From positions 558,001 through 622,000 of the forward strand of contig NZ_FXAY01000002.1 of NCBI RefSeq assembly GCF_900177685.1: a DNA stretch of 64,000 nt, given 5' to 3'. This stretch comes from Agreia pratensis (GTDB taxonomy: Bacteria; Actinomycetota; Actinomycetes; Actinomycetales; Microbacteriaceae). The notes beneath the pieces were generated by a model. The model saw nothing but the letters and a program-made list of their open reading frames with translations. It searched no databases and was not told the DNA's origin. Positions 57,279 to 64,000 of the stretch are shown here, piece by piece (position 1 is the first letter of the stretch; each line of letters starts with the position of its first letter). A program made the translations under genes and the position numbers.

Positions 57279-57869
57279 ATGACCAAGCACATCGGCATCC
57301 TGCTTTTCGACGGCGTTGAAGAACTCGATGCGGTGGGCCCCTGGGAGGTGCTCTCGTGGTGGACCCGGACGAGCCCTGACGACGGGTACGACGTGTTTCT
57401 GCTGGCCGACTCGCTCGAACCGGTGAACTGCGCCAAGGGCATGCGTATTTTGCCCGACGTGACACTGGATGCCGCGCCGCCTCTCGACGTGCTCATCTAC
57501 CCGGGCGGCCGCGGCACCCGCGGGCATCTGCTCGACGAGCAGCGGCTCGAGTGGGTGCGCGAGCAACGCGAGACCGTACCTCTGATGACGAGCGTGTGCA
57601 CCGGTTCGCTCGTCTTCGCCGCCGCGGGCATCCTGCGAGACCGAGCGGCGACGACGCATTGGGGGTCTCTCGATCGGCTCGGCGAGCTCGACACGAGCAT
57701 CGAGGTGCGGCCCCACGACCGCTTCGTCGACGACGGCGACGTGATCACAGCGGCCGGCGTCTCTGCGGGCATCGACATGGCTCTGCATCTCGTCGCACGC
57801 CTTGCGGGAGTCGACCGCGCTCGCGAGGTGCGCCGCGGCATCCAGTACGACCCGCAACCGCCCGTGTGA
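57279..57869 (+). CDS. DJ-1/PfpI-family protein, isonitrile-hydratase-like
   Basis: A 196-residue protein of the DJ-1/PfpI superfamily. The nucleophile elbow is SVCTGSLVFAAAGIL (Cys about 108) and RAATTHWGSL with AGVSAGIDMAL follows, which is the pattern of isonitrile hydratase InhA and of AraC-type amidase domains. It lacks a DNA-binding domain, so it is the free enzyme type. The ATG at 57279 is the only one giving the DJ-1 strand IGILLFDGVEELD. Confidence 0.83.
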   Translation: MTKHIGILLFDGVEELDAVGPWEVLSWWTRTSPDDGYDVFLLADSLEPVNCAKGMRILPDVTLDAAPPLDVLIYPGGRGTRGHLLDEQRLEWVREQRETVPLMTSVCTGSLVFAAAGILRDRAATTHWGSLDRLGELDTSIEVRPHDRFVDDGDVITAAGVSAGIDMALHLVARLAGVDRAREVRRGIQYDPQPPV

Positions 57870-57877
57870 CGGGAAGG

Positions 57878-58369
57878 TCAGCCGCGGAACGCAGCCTCGC
57901 GGCGGCGCGCGGGATCGATGTCGCGACGCTGCCACGTGATCACATTGGCCGCGTCGAACCGCTTGGAGCACGTGCCGCACGCCAGGGTGCGGGCGGGCTT
58001 TCGATAGCGGAAGTGTTGGTGGCCGGCGGGGCAGACGCCCGCCCAGGGCGCCAACTCGTCGGCGACCGACCCGGTGTGCGTGCGCGAGCCCACATATCCG
58101 ATGGATGCGGCGATGCGCTGCCACGACGGACCGTGCCCCGCGCGGTGACCTGCCATCGCGTGCGCGACCTCGTGCAGCAAGACCTGGTGGATCTCGTCGT
58201 CGTCGAATGTTGCGGCCAGGTAGCGCGAGACCGTGATGCGCTTGGTGGTGAAGCTGCAGAGGCCCGCGCGGGTCTTGGCGTTGTCGAAGCCGAACGACCA
58301 GACGCGGGGGTCGAGGTGCAGCGCAATCAGAGCGTCTGCCCAGACGCGTACCTTCGAAAGATCAGCCAC
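57878..58369 (-). CDS. SprT-like zinc metalloprotein
   Basis: A 163-residue protein with HEVAHAMAGH (HExxH metal site, about 66-75) and a C-terminal zinc-ribbon CPAGHQHFRYRKPARTLACGTC in which paired Cys are visible. SprT/Spartan-type proteins degrade DNA-protein crosslinks; the bacterial role is not settled. It ends 8 bp from the DJ-1 stop (convergent). Confidence 0.87.
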   Translation of the reverse strand: MADLSKVRVWADALIALHLDPRVWSFGFDNAKTRAGLCSFTTKRITVSRYLAATFDDDEIHQVLLHEVAHAMAGHRAGHGPSWQRIAASIGYVGSRTHTGSVADELAPWAGVCPAGHQHFRYRKPARTLACGTCSKRFDAANVITWQRRDIDPARRREAAFRG

Positions 58370-58442
58370 GCAAAGACACTAACCCGAGCGTGCGACATCG
58401 CCGCCCGAGCGCGGGCGAACGTGTGATCGAGCGCTCAGGGTT

Positions 58443-58964
58443 CTAGCGCCCAGGCTCTGTGAGAAACGACTCGGTGACCGCCACGGCCACGAGCGAGCTC
58501 TCGAGCTGGTCGAGAGACGCGCCCATCTTCTCGTAGAGAAAGACCGTGGCTTTGAAGTCGACCAGAGCGGCCTCGTAGTCGCCCATGTCGAAGAGCACCT
58601 TGCCTCGGGTGAGCTGCGATGCTGCCTCGAGCGGACCCCACTCGTGCACCTTCGCCTCATCGACGCAGAGAGACAACTCAGAGAGGGCAGCCTGCAGTTT
58701 TCCCTGGTACTGCTGCACCTGGGCGCGGCGAATGCGGGCTCCGAGCAGCTGCTCCCGGTCTCCCGAGAAGCGGGTGTGTCTGACCGCCTCGTTCGCGACG
58801 GTCCACGCCTCGTCGAGTCGTCCGAGCAGGCGGTAGAGCCCGACCTTCTCATTGAGGGCCGAGAGGCTGCGCAGTTGGCCCAGCTCGCCGAGTCGTGCGG
58901 ATGCCGCTTCGACGTCGATCTTCTCCCTGAGGTTGCGAGGGTCGTAGCCGGTGATGATGCTCAC
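58443..58964 (-). CDS. TPR-like helical-repeat protein
   Basis: A 173-residue alpha-helical protein with repeats such as ALNEKVGLYRLLGRLDEAW and RGKVLFDMGDYEAALVDFKATVFLYE that fit tetratricopeptide-type helices. It is likely a protein-binding scaffold. The GTG at 58964 gives the conserved opening SIITGYDPRNL; a longer form from a TTG at 59039 is possible. No partner is evident. Confidence 0.65.
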   Translation of the reverse strand: MSIITGYDPRNLREKIDVEAASARLGELGQLRSLSALNEKVGLYRLLGRLDEAWTVANEAVRHTRFSGDREQLLGARIRRAQVQQYQGKLQAALSELSLCVDEAKVHEWGPLEAASQLTRGKVLFDMGDYEAALVDFKATVFLYEKMGASLDQLESSLVAVAVTESFLTEPGR

Positions 58965-59041
58965 TAGGTCAGGTACTCCGTTGGTTGGCGCGCGGTGCTG
59001 CCGCGGTCGATGTTCTGAAGTCTCGCGGGCTGCGAACAACC

Positions 59042-60208
59042 CTATCCGGAGGTCGACGCGAGCGTGACTCGATACAGCGTGTCGTCCCCCGAACGGGGCT
59101 CTCCCCGACCGTCGGTGTTGTTGGTTATCAGCAACAGACTTCCATCGCCGGCTGAGTAGACGTCACGAATCCGTCCGAGTCGACCGGCGAAGTACTCCCG
59201 AGTCTCTGCTCCCTCTGTCGGATCGATCGTCCACAGCCTCTCGCCACCGAGGCCCGCCATGAAGACCGTGTCGCCGACCACCGCGATGCCGCTGGGGCTG
59301 GCGTCGTCGGTCGCCCATTGTGCGATCGGGGCGACGAAGCGGGCGTCGGCGGAATCGATTCCCTCGACATCGGGCCAACCGTAATTGGCCCCGGGTTCGA
59401 TGATGTTCATCTCATCCCAGGTGTCCTGGCCGAATTCCGCGGCGAACATCGTGCCGTCGGCGCCCCAGGCGATCCCCTGCGGATTCCGGTGGCCGAGGCT
59501 GTAGACGGGCGAGTTCGCAAACGGATTGTCGGCTGGGACCGAACCCGCGGCATCCACCCGCAGTATCTTGCCGCCCAGATAGCCGACGTCTTGCGCTCGA
59601 TCGCGTTGGTTGGCGTCACCCGTGGTGATGTAGAGCAAGCCGTCCGGCCCGAAGGCGAGCCGGCCCCCGTTGTGATTCGATGCCTTGGGCAGACCGGTGA
59701 TCACTTCGGTGGCTGGCCCGAGCGAGAGAGATGCGCCGGTTCCCGTGAGCGGGAACGACACGACTCGGTTGTCGTCGGCGGTCGTGAAATAGGCGAAGAG
59801 CCGGCGCTCGGTGCCGTCGCCCTGAACCGCGAGGCCGAGCAGACCTCCCTCTCCGTTCGCCGCGACCCCGCCCACTCCGCCGATGGCGCGCTTCTGCCCC
59901 GCTGGGTCGATGAGCACGATCTGCGCGGAGTCGCGCTCCGAGATCAGGATGCCGTCGGCTCCGACGGGCGCGATCGACCATGGGGCGGCGAGGTCGTTGG
60001 CCAGCGCCGTGAGGTCACCGGTGGGCGAGTACGGGCCGACGAGCGGGTCTACCGCCTCTGTCGGAGTGGGGGAGGGCTCTGGCGTCGCAGCGACCGGAGG
60101 CGTCGCGGTCGTGACCGTGCGCTCGGGTCGTGGCGCTTCGCATCCGGCGAGCAGGAGCATCGCGACCGCCGTAGCGATCGATGCGGTGGCGGTGCGTCGG
60201 ACGCTCAT
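59042..60208 (-). CDS. PQQ-dependent sugar dehydrogenase-like lipoprotein
   Basis: A 388-residue lipoprotein (lipobox LLAGC, Cys about 23) with a Pro/Thr linker and a six-bladed beta-propeller of the glucose/sorbosone dehydrogenase (Gdh-B-like) family: GLLGLAV, NHNGGRLAFGPDGLLYITTGD and LGHRNPQG. Oxidises sugars with PQQ; whether PQQ is made here is not known. Active-site His in SNHNGG and RNPQG is visible. Confidence 0.87.
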   Translation of the reverse strand: MSVRRTATASIATAVAMLLLAGCEAPRPERTVTTATPPVAATPEPSPTPTEAVDPLVGPYSPTGDLTALANDLAAPWSIAPVGADGILISERDSAQIVLIDPAGQKRAIGGVGGVAANGEGGLLGLAVQGDGTERRLFAYFTTADDNRVVSFPLTGTGASLSLGPATEVITGLPKASNHNGGRLAFGPDGLLYITTGDANQRDRAQDVGYLGGKILRVDAAGSVPADNPFANSPVYSLGHRNPQGIAWGADGTMFAAEFGQDTWDEMNIIEPGANYGWPDVEGIDSADARFVAPIAQWATDDASPSGIAVVGDTVFMAGLGGERLWTIDPTEGAETREYFAGRLGRIRDVYSAGDGSLLLITNNTDGRGEPRSGDDTLYRVTLASTSG

Positions 60209-60233
60209 CGTGCTTCTCCTGTCTGATATCAGT

Positions 60234-61124
60234 TCAGGGCTTGAGCTGAAAGATGCTGCGCCCCGGGGGAGGCGACTTGACGGCGGTCTGATCGGTGACG
60301 ACGGCCGCGCCGGCGATGAAGTTGCGCAGCTCTGCTCCGGCGACGACTTTGGATGCGACGGGGTCGCCTGCTACCAGCCGCGGCATGCGCTCGAACGGCA
60401 GAGGAGTGCTGGAGCCGAACAAGACCACGTTGCCGAACCGCTTGGCCTTCAACATCTGCGAATCGAGAACGATCGAGACGTGCTCGAAGACGCTCGACAG
60501 CGTGGCGGCCTGCCCTCGGGCGAAGGCGAGGCCGGCGCCGTCGGCGACGTTCACCGCGATCATGCCGTCGCTCGCCAGGAGGGTGCGGCCCAGTGTGTAG
60601 AACTCTGCGCTCGTGACGTGAGCCGGCGTGCGCGCGCCCGAGAAGACATCCACCACCAGCAGATCGACGTTGCCCACCAGCCCGGGTGGGAACGAGGCGA
60701 GCTGCTCTCGCGCATCGCCGTGCCGGATGCGGATCTGCGCGTCGCGGGGCAGGGGCAGCTCCCGGCGTACGAGATCGACCAGCTCGCTCTCGTACTCCAC
60801 GACCTGCTGGCGTGAACCCGGGCGGGTCGCCGCGACGTAGCGGGGCAGAGTGAAGCCGCCGCCGCCCAGGTGCACGGCAGTGATCGCTTCGCCCTCGGGT
60901 CGCAGCAGATCGATGCCGTGGCCGATGCGACGCACGTACTCGAAGTTCAGGTGGGTCGGGTCGTCGATGTCGACGTGCGACTGGGGAGTGCCATCGACGA
61001 CGAGCAGAAAGCTGCCGGGCGAGTACCGGTCGGACTCGATCTGGGCGTGGAAGCCGCTTTTCGAGAGCGTCGCCGATGGATGCCCGGGCTCGGCCCGATC
61101 GGCGCCTCGCGTTGATCTGCTCAT
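60234..61124 (-). CDS. Spermidine-synthase-like methyltransferase-fold protein
   Basis: A 296-residue protein. VHLGGGGFTLPRYV (nucleotide loop), VVEYESELVDL and LLVVDVFSG resemble spermidine synthases; the usual first-domain beta-barrel is short. Actinobacterial members often lack aminopropyltransferase activity. Its start is 322 bp from rpoB; its stop is 25 bp from the lipoprotein start. Confidence 0.8.
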   Translation of the reverse strand: MSRSTRGADRAEPGHPSATLSKSGFHAQIESDRYSPGSFLLVVDGTPQSHVDIDDPTHLNFEYVRRIGHGIDLLRPEGEAITAVHLGGGGFTLPRYVAATRPGSRQQVVEYESELVDLVRRELPLPRDAQIRIRHGDAREQLASFPPGLVGNVDLLVVDVFSGARTPAHVTSAEFYTLGRTLLASDGMIAVNVADGAGLAFARGQAATLSSVFEHVSIVLDSQMLKAKRFGNVVLFGSSTPLPFERMPRLVAGDPVASKVVAGAELRNFIAGAAVVTDQTAVKSPPPGRSIFQLKP

Positions 61125-61137
61125 GGCTCGATTATCG

Positions 61138-61190
61138 CCCTTCGACGAGCTCAGGGAACGGCGAAAGGTCGTTCGCCGAGCTTGTCGAAG
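61138..61190. repeat. REP-like palindrome, copy 2
   Basis: CCCTTCGACGAGCTCAGGGAACG (61138-61160) and CGTTCGCCGAGCTTGTCGAAG (61170-61190) are diverged arms of the same element as at 17897-17943, in the opposite order, with a 9-nt spacer. Confidence 0.65.
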
Positions 61191-61242
61191 CGAGGAAGAG
61201 GGCGGTTATACCGGAGATGTGGAAACTAATCAAGAAAAGCGG

Positions 61243-61271
61243 TGGACAGGCGCGTCGGATACGCATATAGT
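61243..61271 (+). promoter_or_regulatory. Probable rpoB promoter
   Basis: TGGACA (61243-61248) and TATAGT (61266-61271) are separated by 17 bp, close to the housekeeping sigma consensus. Transcription would start at about 61278, leaving a leader of about 170 nt before rpoB. Confidence 0.7.
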
Positions 61272-61446
61272 TGACCTTTGCGCTCCCAGTAAAACCATGC
61301 CCTCATATCGCGGTCGGCAGCCATGGTCTTACATCCCCGAACTTCTTGACAAATGTAGGTCGAAGCCGGGTGCGATCGCAAACGAAACATCCTTATTAGT
61401 CAACCGACAGTACTGAGACCCGACGGGGTCCACGGAGGTTATTTCC

Positions 61447-64000
61447 TTGGCTGCTGCGCGCAACGCAACCACCAACTCACCCAAGACCGGGAGAAACGCA
61501 TCGCGTCTCTCGTTCGCGAAGATCACAGACACTCTGACGGTCCCGGATCTGCTCGCTCTGCAGACCGAGAGCTTCGACTGGCTCGTCGGCAACGACATCT
61601 GGAAAGAGCGCGTCGCCGAGGCGAAGAAGGCCGGTCGTCAAGACCTGGCCAACAACTCGGGACTCGAGGAGATCTTCGAAGAGATCTCCCCGATCGAGGA
61701 CCTCGGCGAAACGATGCAGCTGAGCTTCACCGCTCCGTTCCTCGAGCCTGAGAAGTACACGATCGACGAGTGCAAGGAGCGCGGCAAGACCTACGCGGCT
61801 CCCCTCTACGTCGAGGCCGAGTTCATGAACCACCAGACCGGTGAGATCAAGACGCAGACCGTCTTCATGGGCGACTTCCCGCTCATGACCGAGCGCGGCA
61901 CGTTCATCATCAACGGCACCGAGCGCGTCGTCGTCTCGCAGCTCGTGCGCAGCCCCGGTGTGTACTTCGAGCGCGCCCAGGAGAAGACGTCCGACAAGGA
62001 CATCTACTCCTCGCGCATCATCCCGAGCCGTGGTGCATGGCTCGAGTTCGAGATCGACAAGCGCGACCAGGTCGGCGTTCGCATCGACCGCAAGCGCAAG
62101 CAGAGCGTCACCGTCTTCCTCAAGGCCCTCGGCCTCACAAGCGAAGAGATCCTCTCCGAGTTCAAGGGATACGCATCCATCGAGGCCACCCTCGAGAAGG
62201 ACACGATCCTCACGAAAGAAGAGGCGCTGAAGGACATCTACCGCAAGCTGCGCCCGGGCGAGCAGGTCGCTGCCGAGGCTGCGCGTGCGCTGCTCGACAA
62301 CTTCTACTTCAACTCGAAGCGCTACGACCTGGCGAAGGTCGGTCGGTACAAGATCAACCGCAAGCTCGGCATCGAGAGCGCGCTTAGCAACTCCGTGCTC
62401 ACGGTCGAGGACATCATCGCCACGATCAAGTACCTGGTCGCTCTTCACGACAACCAGACCACGATCCCCGGCACCCGTGAGGGCAAGAAGGTCGACATCC
62501 GTCTCGACGTCGATGACATCGACCACTTCGGAAACCGTCGTATCCGCGCCGTCGGCGAGCTCATCCAGAACCAGGTCCGCACGGGTCTGTCTCGTATGGA
62601 GCGCGTCGTCCGCGAGCGTATGACCACTCAGGACATCGAGGCCATCACCCCGCAGACCCTGATCAACGTGCGCCCCGTCGTCGCCGCGATCAAGGAGTTC
62701 TTCGGAACCAGCCAGCTGTCGCAGTTCATGGACCAGAACAACCCCCTCGCGGGTCTGACGCACAAGCGTCGCCTCTCCGCGCTGGGCCCGGGTGGTCTGA
62801 GTCGTGAGCGTGCCGGTGTCGAGGTGCGAGACGTTCACCCGTCGCACTACGGCCGTATGTGCCCCATCGAGACCCCTGAAGGCCCGAACATCGGTCTGAT
62901 CGGATCGCTCGCATCGTTCGCGCGCATCAACTCGTTCGGTTTCATCGAGACCCCGTACCGTCGCGTCGTCGACGGCGTGGTCACGGCGACCATCGACTAC
63001 CTCACCGCCAGCGAAGAAGACGAGTACATCGTCGCCCAGGCCAACGCGCCGCTCACCGGCGAGGCCCGCTTCGCCGAGTCGCGCGTTCTCGCCCGCCGCA
63101 AGGGTGGAGAGGTCGACCTGTTCCCGGCCGAGGACATCGGCTACATGGACGTCTCGCCGCGCCAGATGGTGTCGGTCGCGACCAGCCTCATCCCCTTCCT
63201 CGAGCACGACGATGCGAACCGCGCCCTCATGGGTGCCAACATGCAGCGCCAGGCTGTTCCGCTGCTGCGCAGCGAGAGCCCGCTCGTGGGTACCGGTATG
63301 GAGGGCTACGCGGCTATCGACGCCGGCGACGTGGTCACCACGCTCAAGGCCGGTGTCGTCTCCGAGGTCTCTGCAGACGTCGTCACCATTCAGCTCGACG
63401 AGGGCGGAACGCAGGACTACTACCTGCGCAAGTTCGACCGCTCGAACCAGGGCACCAGCTACAACCACCGTGTGATCGTCGCCGAGGGCGAGCGGGTCGA
63501 GGTCGGCCAGGTTCTGGCCGATGGTCCCGCCACCGAGAACGGCGAGCTCGCGCTCGGAAAGAACCTGCTCGTGGCATTCATGCCGTGGGAGGGCTACAAC
63601 TTCGAAGACGCGATGATCCTGAGCCAGAACCTGGTGAAAGACGACGTGCTCTCCTCGATCCACATCGAGGAGTACGAGGTCGACGCGCGCGACACCAAGC
63701 TGGGTAAAGAGGAGATCACCCGTGACCTCCCCAACGTCTCGCCTGAGCTGCTCGCAGACCTCGACGAGCGAGGCATCATCCGCATCGGTGCCGAGGTCCG
63801 CCCCGGCGACATCCTCGTCGGCAAGGTCACGCCCAAGGGCGAGACCGAGCTCAGTGCCGAGGAGCGCCTGCTGCGCGCCATCTTCAACGAGAAGAGCCGC
63901 GAGGTTCGCGACACCTCGCTGAAGGTTCCCCACGGTGAGCAGGGCACGATCATCGCCGTCAAGGAGTTCTCCGCCGAGAACGACGACGAGCTGGGCTCGG
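61447..64000 (+). CDS. rpoB: RNA polymerase beta subunit (5' two thirds)
   Basis: The product starts [10 protein letters not shown] from a TTG with a strong GGAGG at 61432-61436. It shows the standard beta-subunit text: [27 protein letters not shown], the rifampicin-binding region ([22 protein letters not shown], cut short here, with wild-type-like residues), [13 protein letters not shown] and [12 protein letters not shown]. It catalyses RNA synthesis with beta'. At residue 851 it leaves the window. No sign of rifampicin-resistance substitution is seen in the central cluster (positions near 62700-62790). Confidence 0.97.
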   Translation, partial: MAAARNATTNSPKTGRNASRLSFAKITDTLTVPDLLALQTESFDWLVGNDIWKERVAEAKKAGRQDLANNSGLEEIFEEISPIEDLGETMQLSFTAPFLEPEKYTIDECKERGKTYAAPLYVEAEFMNHQTGEIKTQTVFMGDFPLMTERGTFIINGTERVVVSQLVRSPGVYFERAQEKTSDKDIYSSRIIPSRGAWLEFEIDKRDQVGVRIDRKRKQSVTVFLKALGLTSEEILSEFKGYASIEATLEKDTILTKEEALKDIYRKLRPGEQVAAEAARALLDNFYFNSKRYDLAKVGRYKINRKLGIESALSNSVLTVEDIIATIKYLVALHDNQTTIPGTREGKKVDIRLDVDDIDHFGNRRIRAVGELIQNQVRTGLSRMERVVRERMTTQDIEAITPQTLINVRPVVAAIKEFFGTSQLSQFMDQNNPLAGLTHKRRLSALGPGGLSRERAGVEVRDVHPSHYGRMCPIETPEGPNIGLIGSLASFARINSFGFIETPYRRVVDGVVTATIDYLTASEEDEYIVAQANAPLTGEARFAESRVLARRKGGEVDLFPAEDIGYMDVSPRQMVSVATSLIPFLEHDDANRALMGANMQRQAVPLLRSESPLVGTGMEGYAAIDAGDVVTTLKAGVVSEVSADVVTIQLDEGGTQDYYLRKFDRSNQGTSYNHRVIVAEGERVEVGQVLADGPATENGELALGKNLLVAFMPWEGYNFEDAMILSQNLVKDDVLSSIHIEEYEVDARDTKLGKEEITRDLPNVSPELLADLDERGIIRIGAEVRPGDILVGKVTPKGETELSAEERLLRAIFNEKSREVRDTSLKVPHGEQGTIIAVKEFSAENDDELGS

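Larger units (their letters stand above)
61125..61446. other. REP-like repeat, rpoB promoter and leader
   Basis: A 322-bp gene-free stretch. It contains a REP-like hairpin (61138-61190), the rpoB promoter and a leader of about 170 nt. Short frames inside it have no ribosome site that I trust. Confidence 0.7.

Noticed and set aside
54842-57496. Minus-strand open frame of almost 900 codons spanning four plus-strand genes
   Set aside because: It crosses genes with recognised families (PerM, DUF427, HD and DJ-1) and has no motif. It is a GC-shadow frame.
61297-61416. Short plus-strand frame in the rpoB leader as a leader peptide
   Set aside because: It has a start and stop but no ribosome site and no sign of conserved sequence. 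It remains a chance possibility.
61477-63933. Long open frame (over 800 codons) antisense to rpoB
   Set aside because: It mirrors the strong codon bias of rpoB in GC-rich DNA. The translated text (Val/Asp/Leu-rich) has no motif, and rpoB on the other strand is certain.
1-64000. CRISPR array, complete prophage or insertion sequence
   Set aside because: No regularly spaced repeats, no cas gene, no transposase and no phage structural gene was seen anywhere in the window. The only mobile-type signals are the tRNA-flanked segment and the two REP-like palindromes.

Overview
This is GC-rich DNA (mostly Chargaff-skewed G/C codon third positions) with GTG/TTG starts, ATGA/GTGA gene overlaps and actinobacterial families (DUF2510, DUF4916, DUF5997, DUF427, deazaflavin-type nitroreductase, Lhr, Nei2). 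The protein content fits a member of the Microbacteriaceae; the genus cannot be fixed from the sequence. The window runs from the 5' end of radA (minus strand) to the first two thirds of rpoB (plus strand). It is ordinary chromosome with a few accessory blocks.

Layout. 1-3.4 kb: radA start, a sortase directly abutting a secreted membrane-anchored tyrosine-type phosphatase, and an iron-oxygenase-like protein. 3.5-7.7 kb: an intact tRNA-Ser(CGA) whose 3' end, terminator and flank are duplicated about 3.98 kb downstream. The direct repeats bracket a small, apparently lower-GC, integrase-free island that carries an ECF sigma factor with a coupled membrane partner, a lipoprotein, a SnoaL-like protein and a truncated LysE-type gene. 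7.8-16 kb: a DHA2 drug-efflux pump overlapping an HSL-type esterase, acetyltransferases, lipoproteins, a YdcF protein, a tautomerase-fold protein without Pro-1, and hypotheticals. 16-17.9 kb: an SMP-30 lactonase coupled to a Gfo/Idh/MocA dehydrogenase.

17.9-26 kb is the most interesting block. Two divergent, tightly packed operons encode a fatty acyl reductase-HAD fusion, two paralogous ferritin-like proteins (one with diiron ligands, one that has lost three of them), an SDR, a PlsC-type acyltransferase, an alkyl-DHAP-synthase-like flavoenzyme and an EamA transporter. Together these supply every step expected for making glycerol ether lipids: fatty alcohol, acyl-DHAP, ether exchange and keto-reduction, with a possible diiron desaturation. 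This reading is inference, but the gene set is unusually complete.

26-37.5 kb holds lipid-binding-fold proteins, a deazaflavin nitroreductase, a Tat-exported DyP peroxidase coupled to a beta-helix lipoprotein, a ferritin-VIT1 fusion, a LysR regulator with a basic tail divergent from a DUF5997 gene, HAD and YbaK proteins, an esterase, a CsoR/RcnR-type metal sensor and an Nei-type glycosylase. 37.5-42.7 kb is a single 1645-residue LPNTG surface protein. 42.7-52 kb is nucleic-acid machinery: Lhr helicase, a Nudix-like protein, a nucleotidyltransferase coupled to a CCA-adding-type enzyme, and a DEAD-box helicase. 52-61 kb is mixed metabolism, including an adjacent cyanamide-hydratase-like HD protein and isonitrile-hydratase-like DJ-1 protein. 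The window ends with a REP-like repeat, a clear sigma-70-type promoter, a leader of about 170 nt and rpoB.
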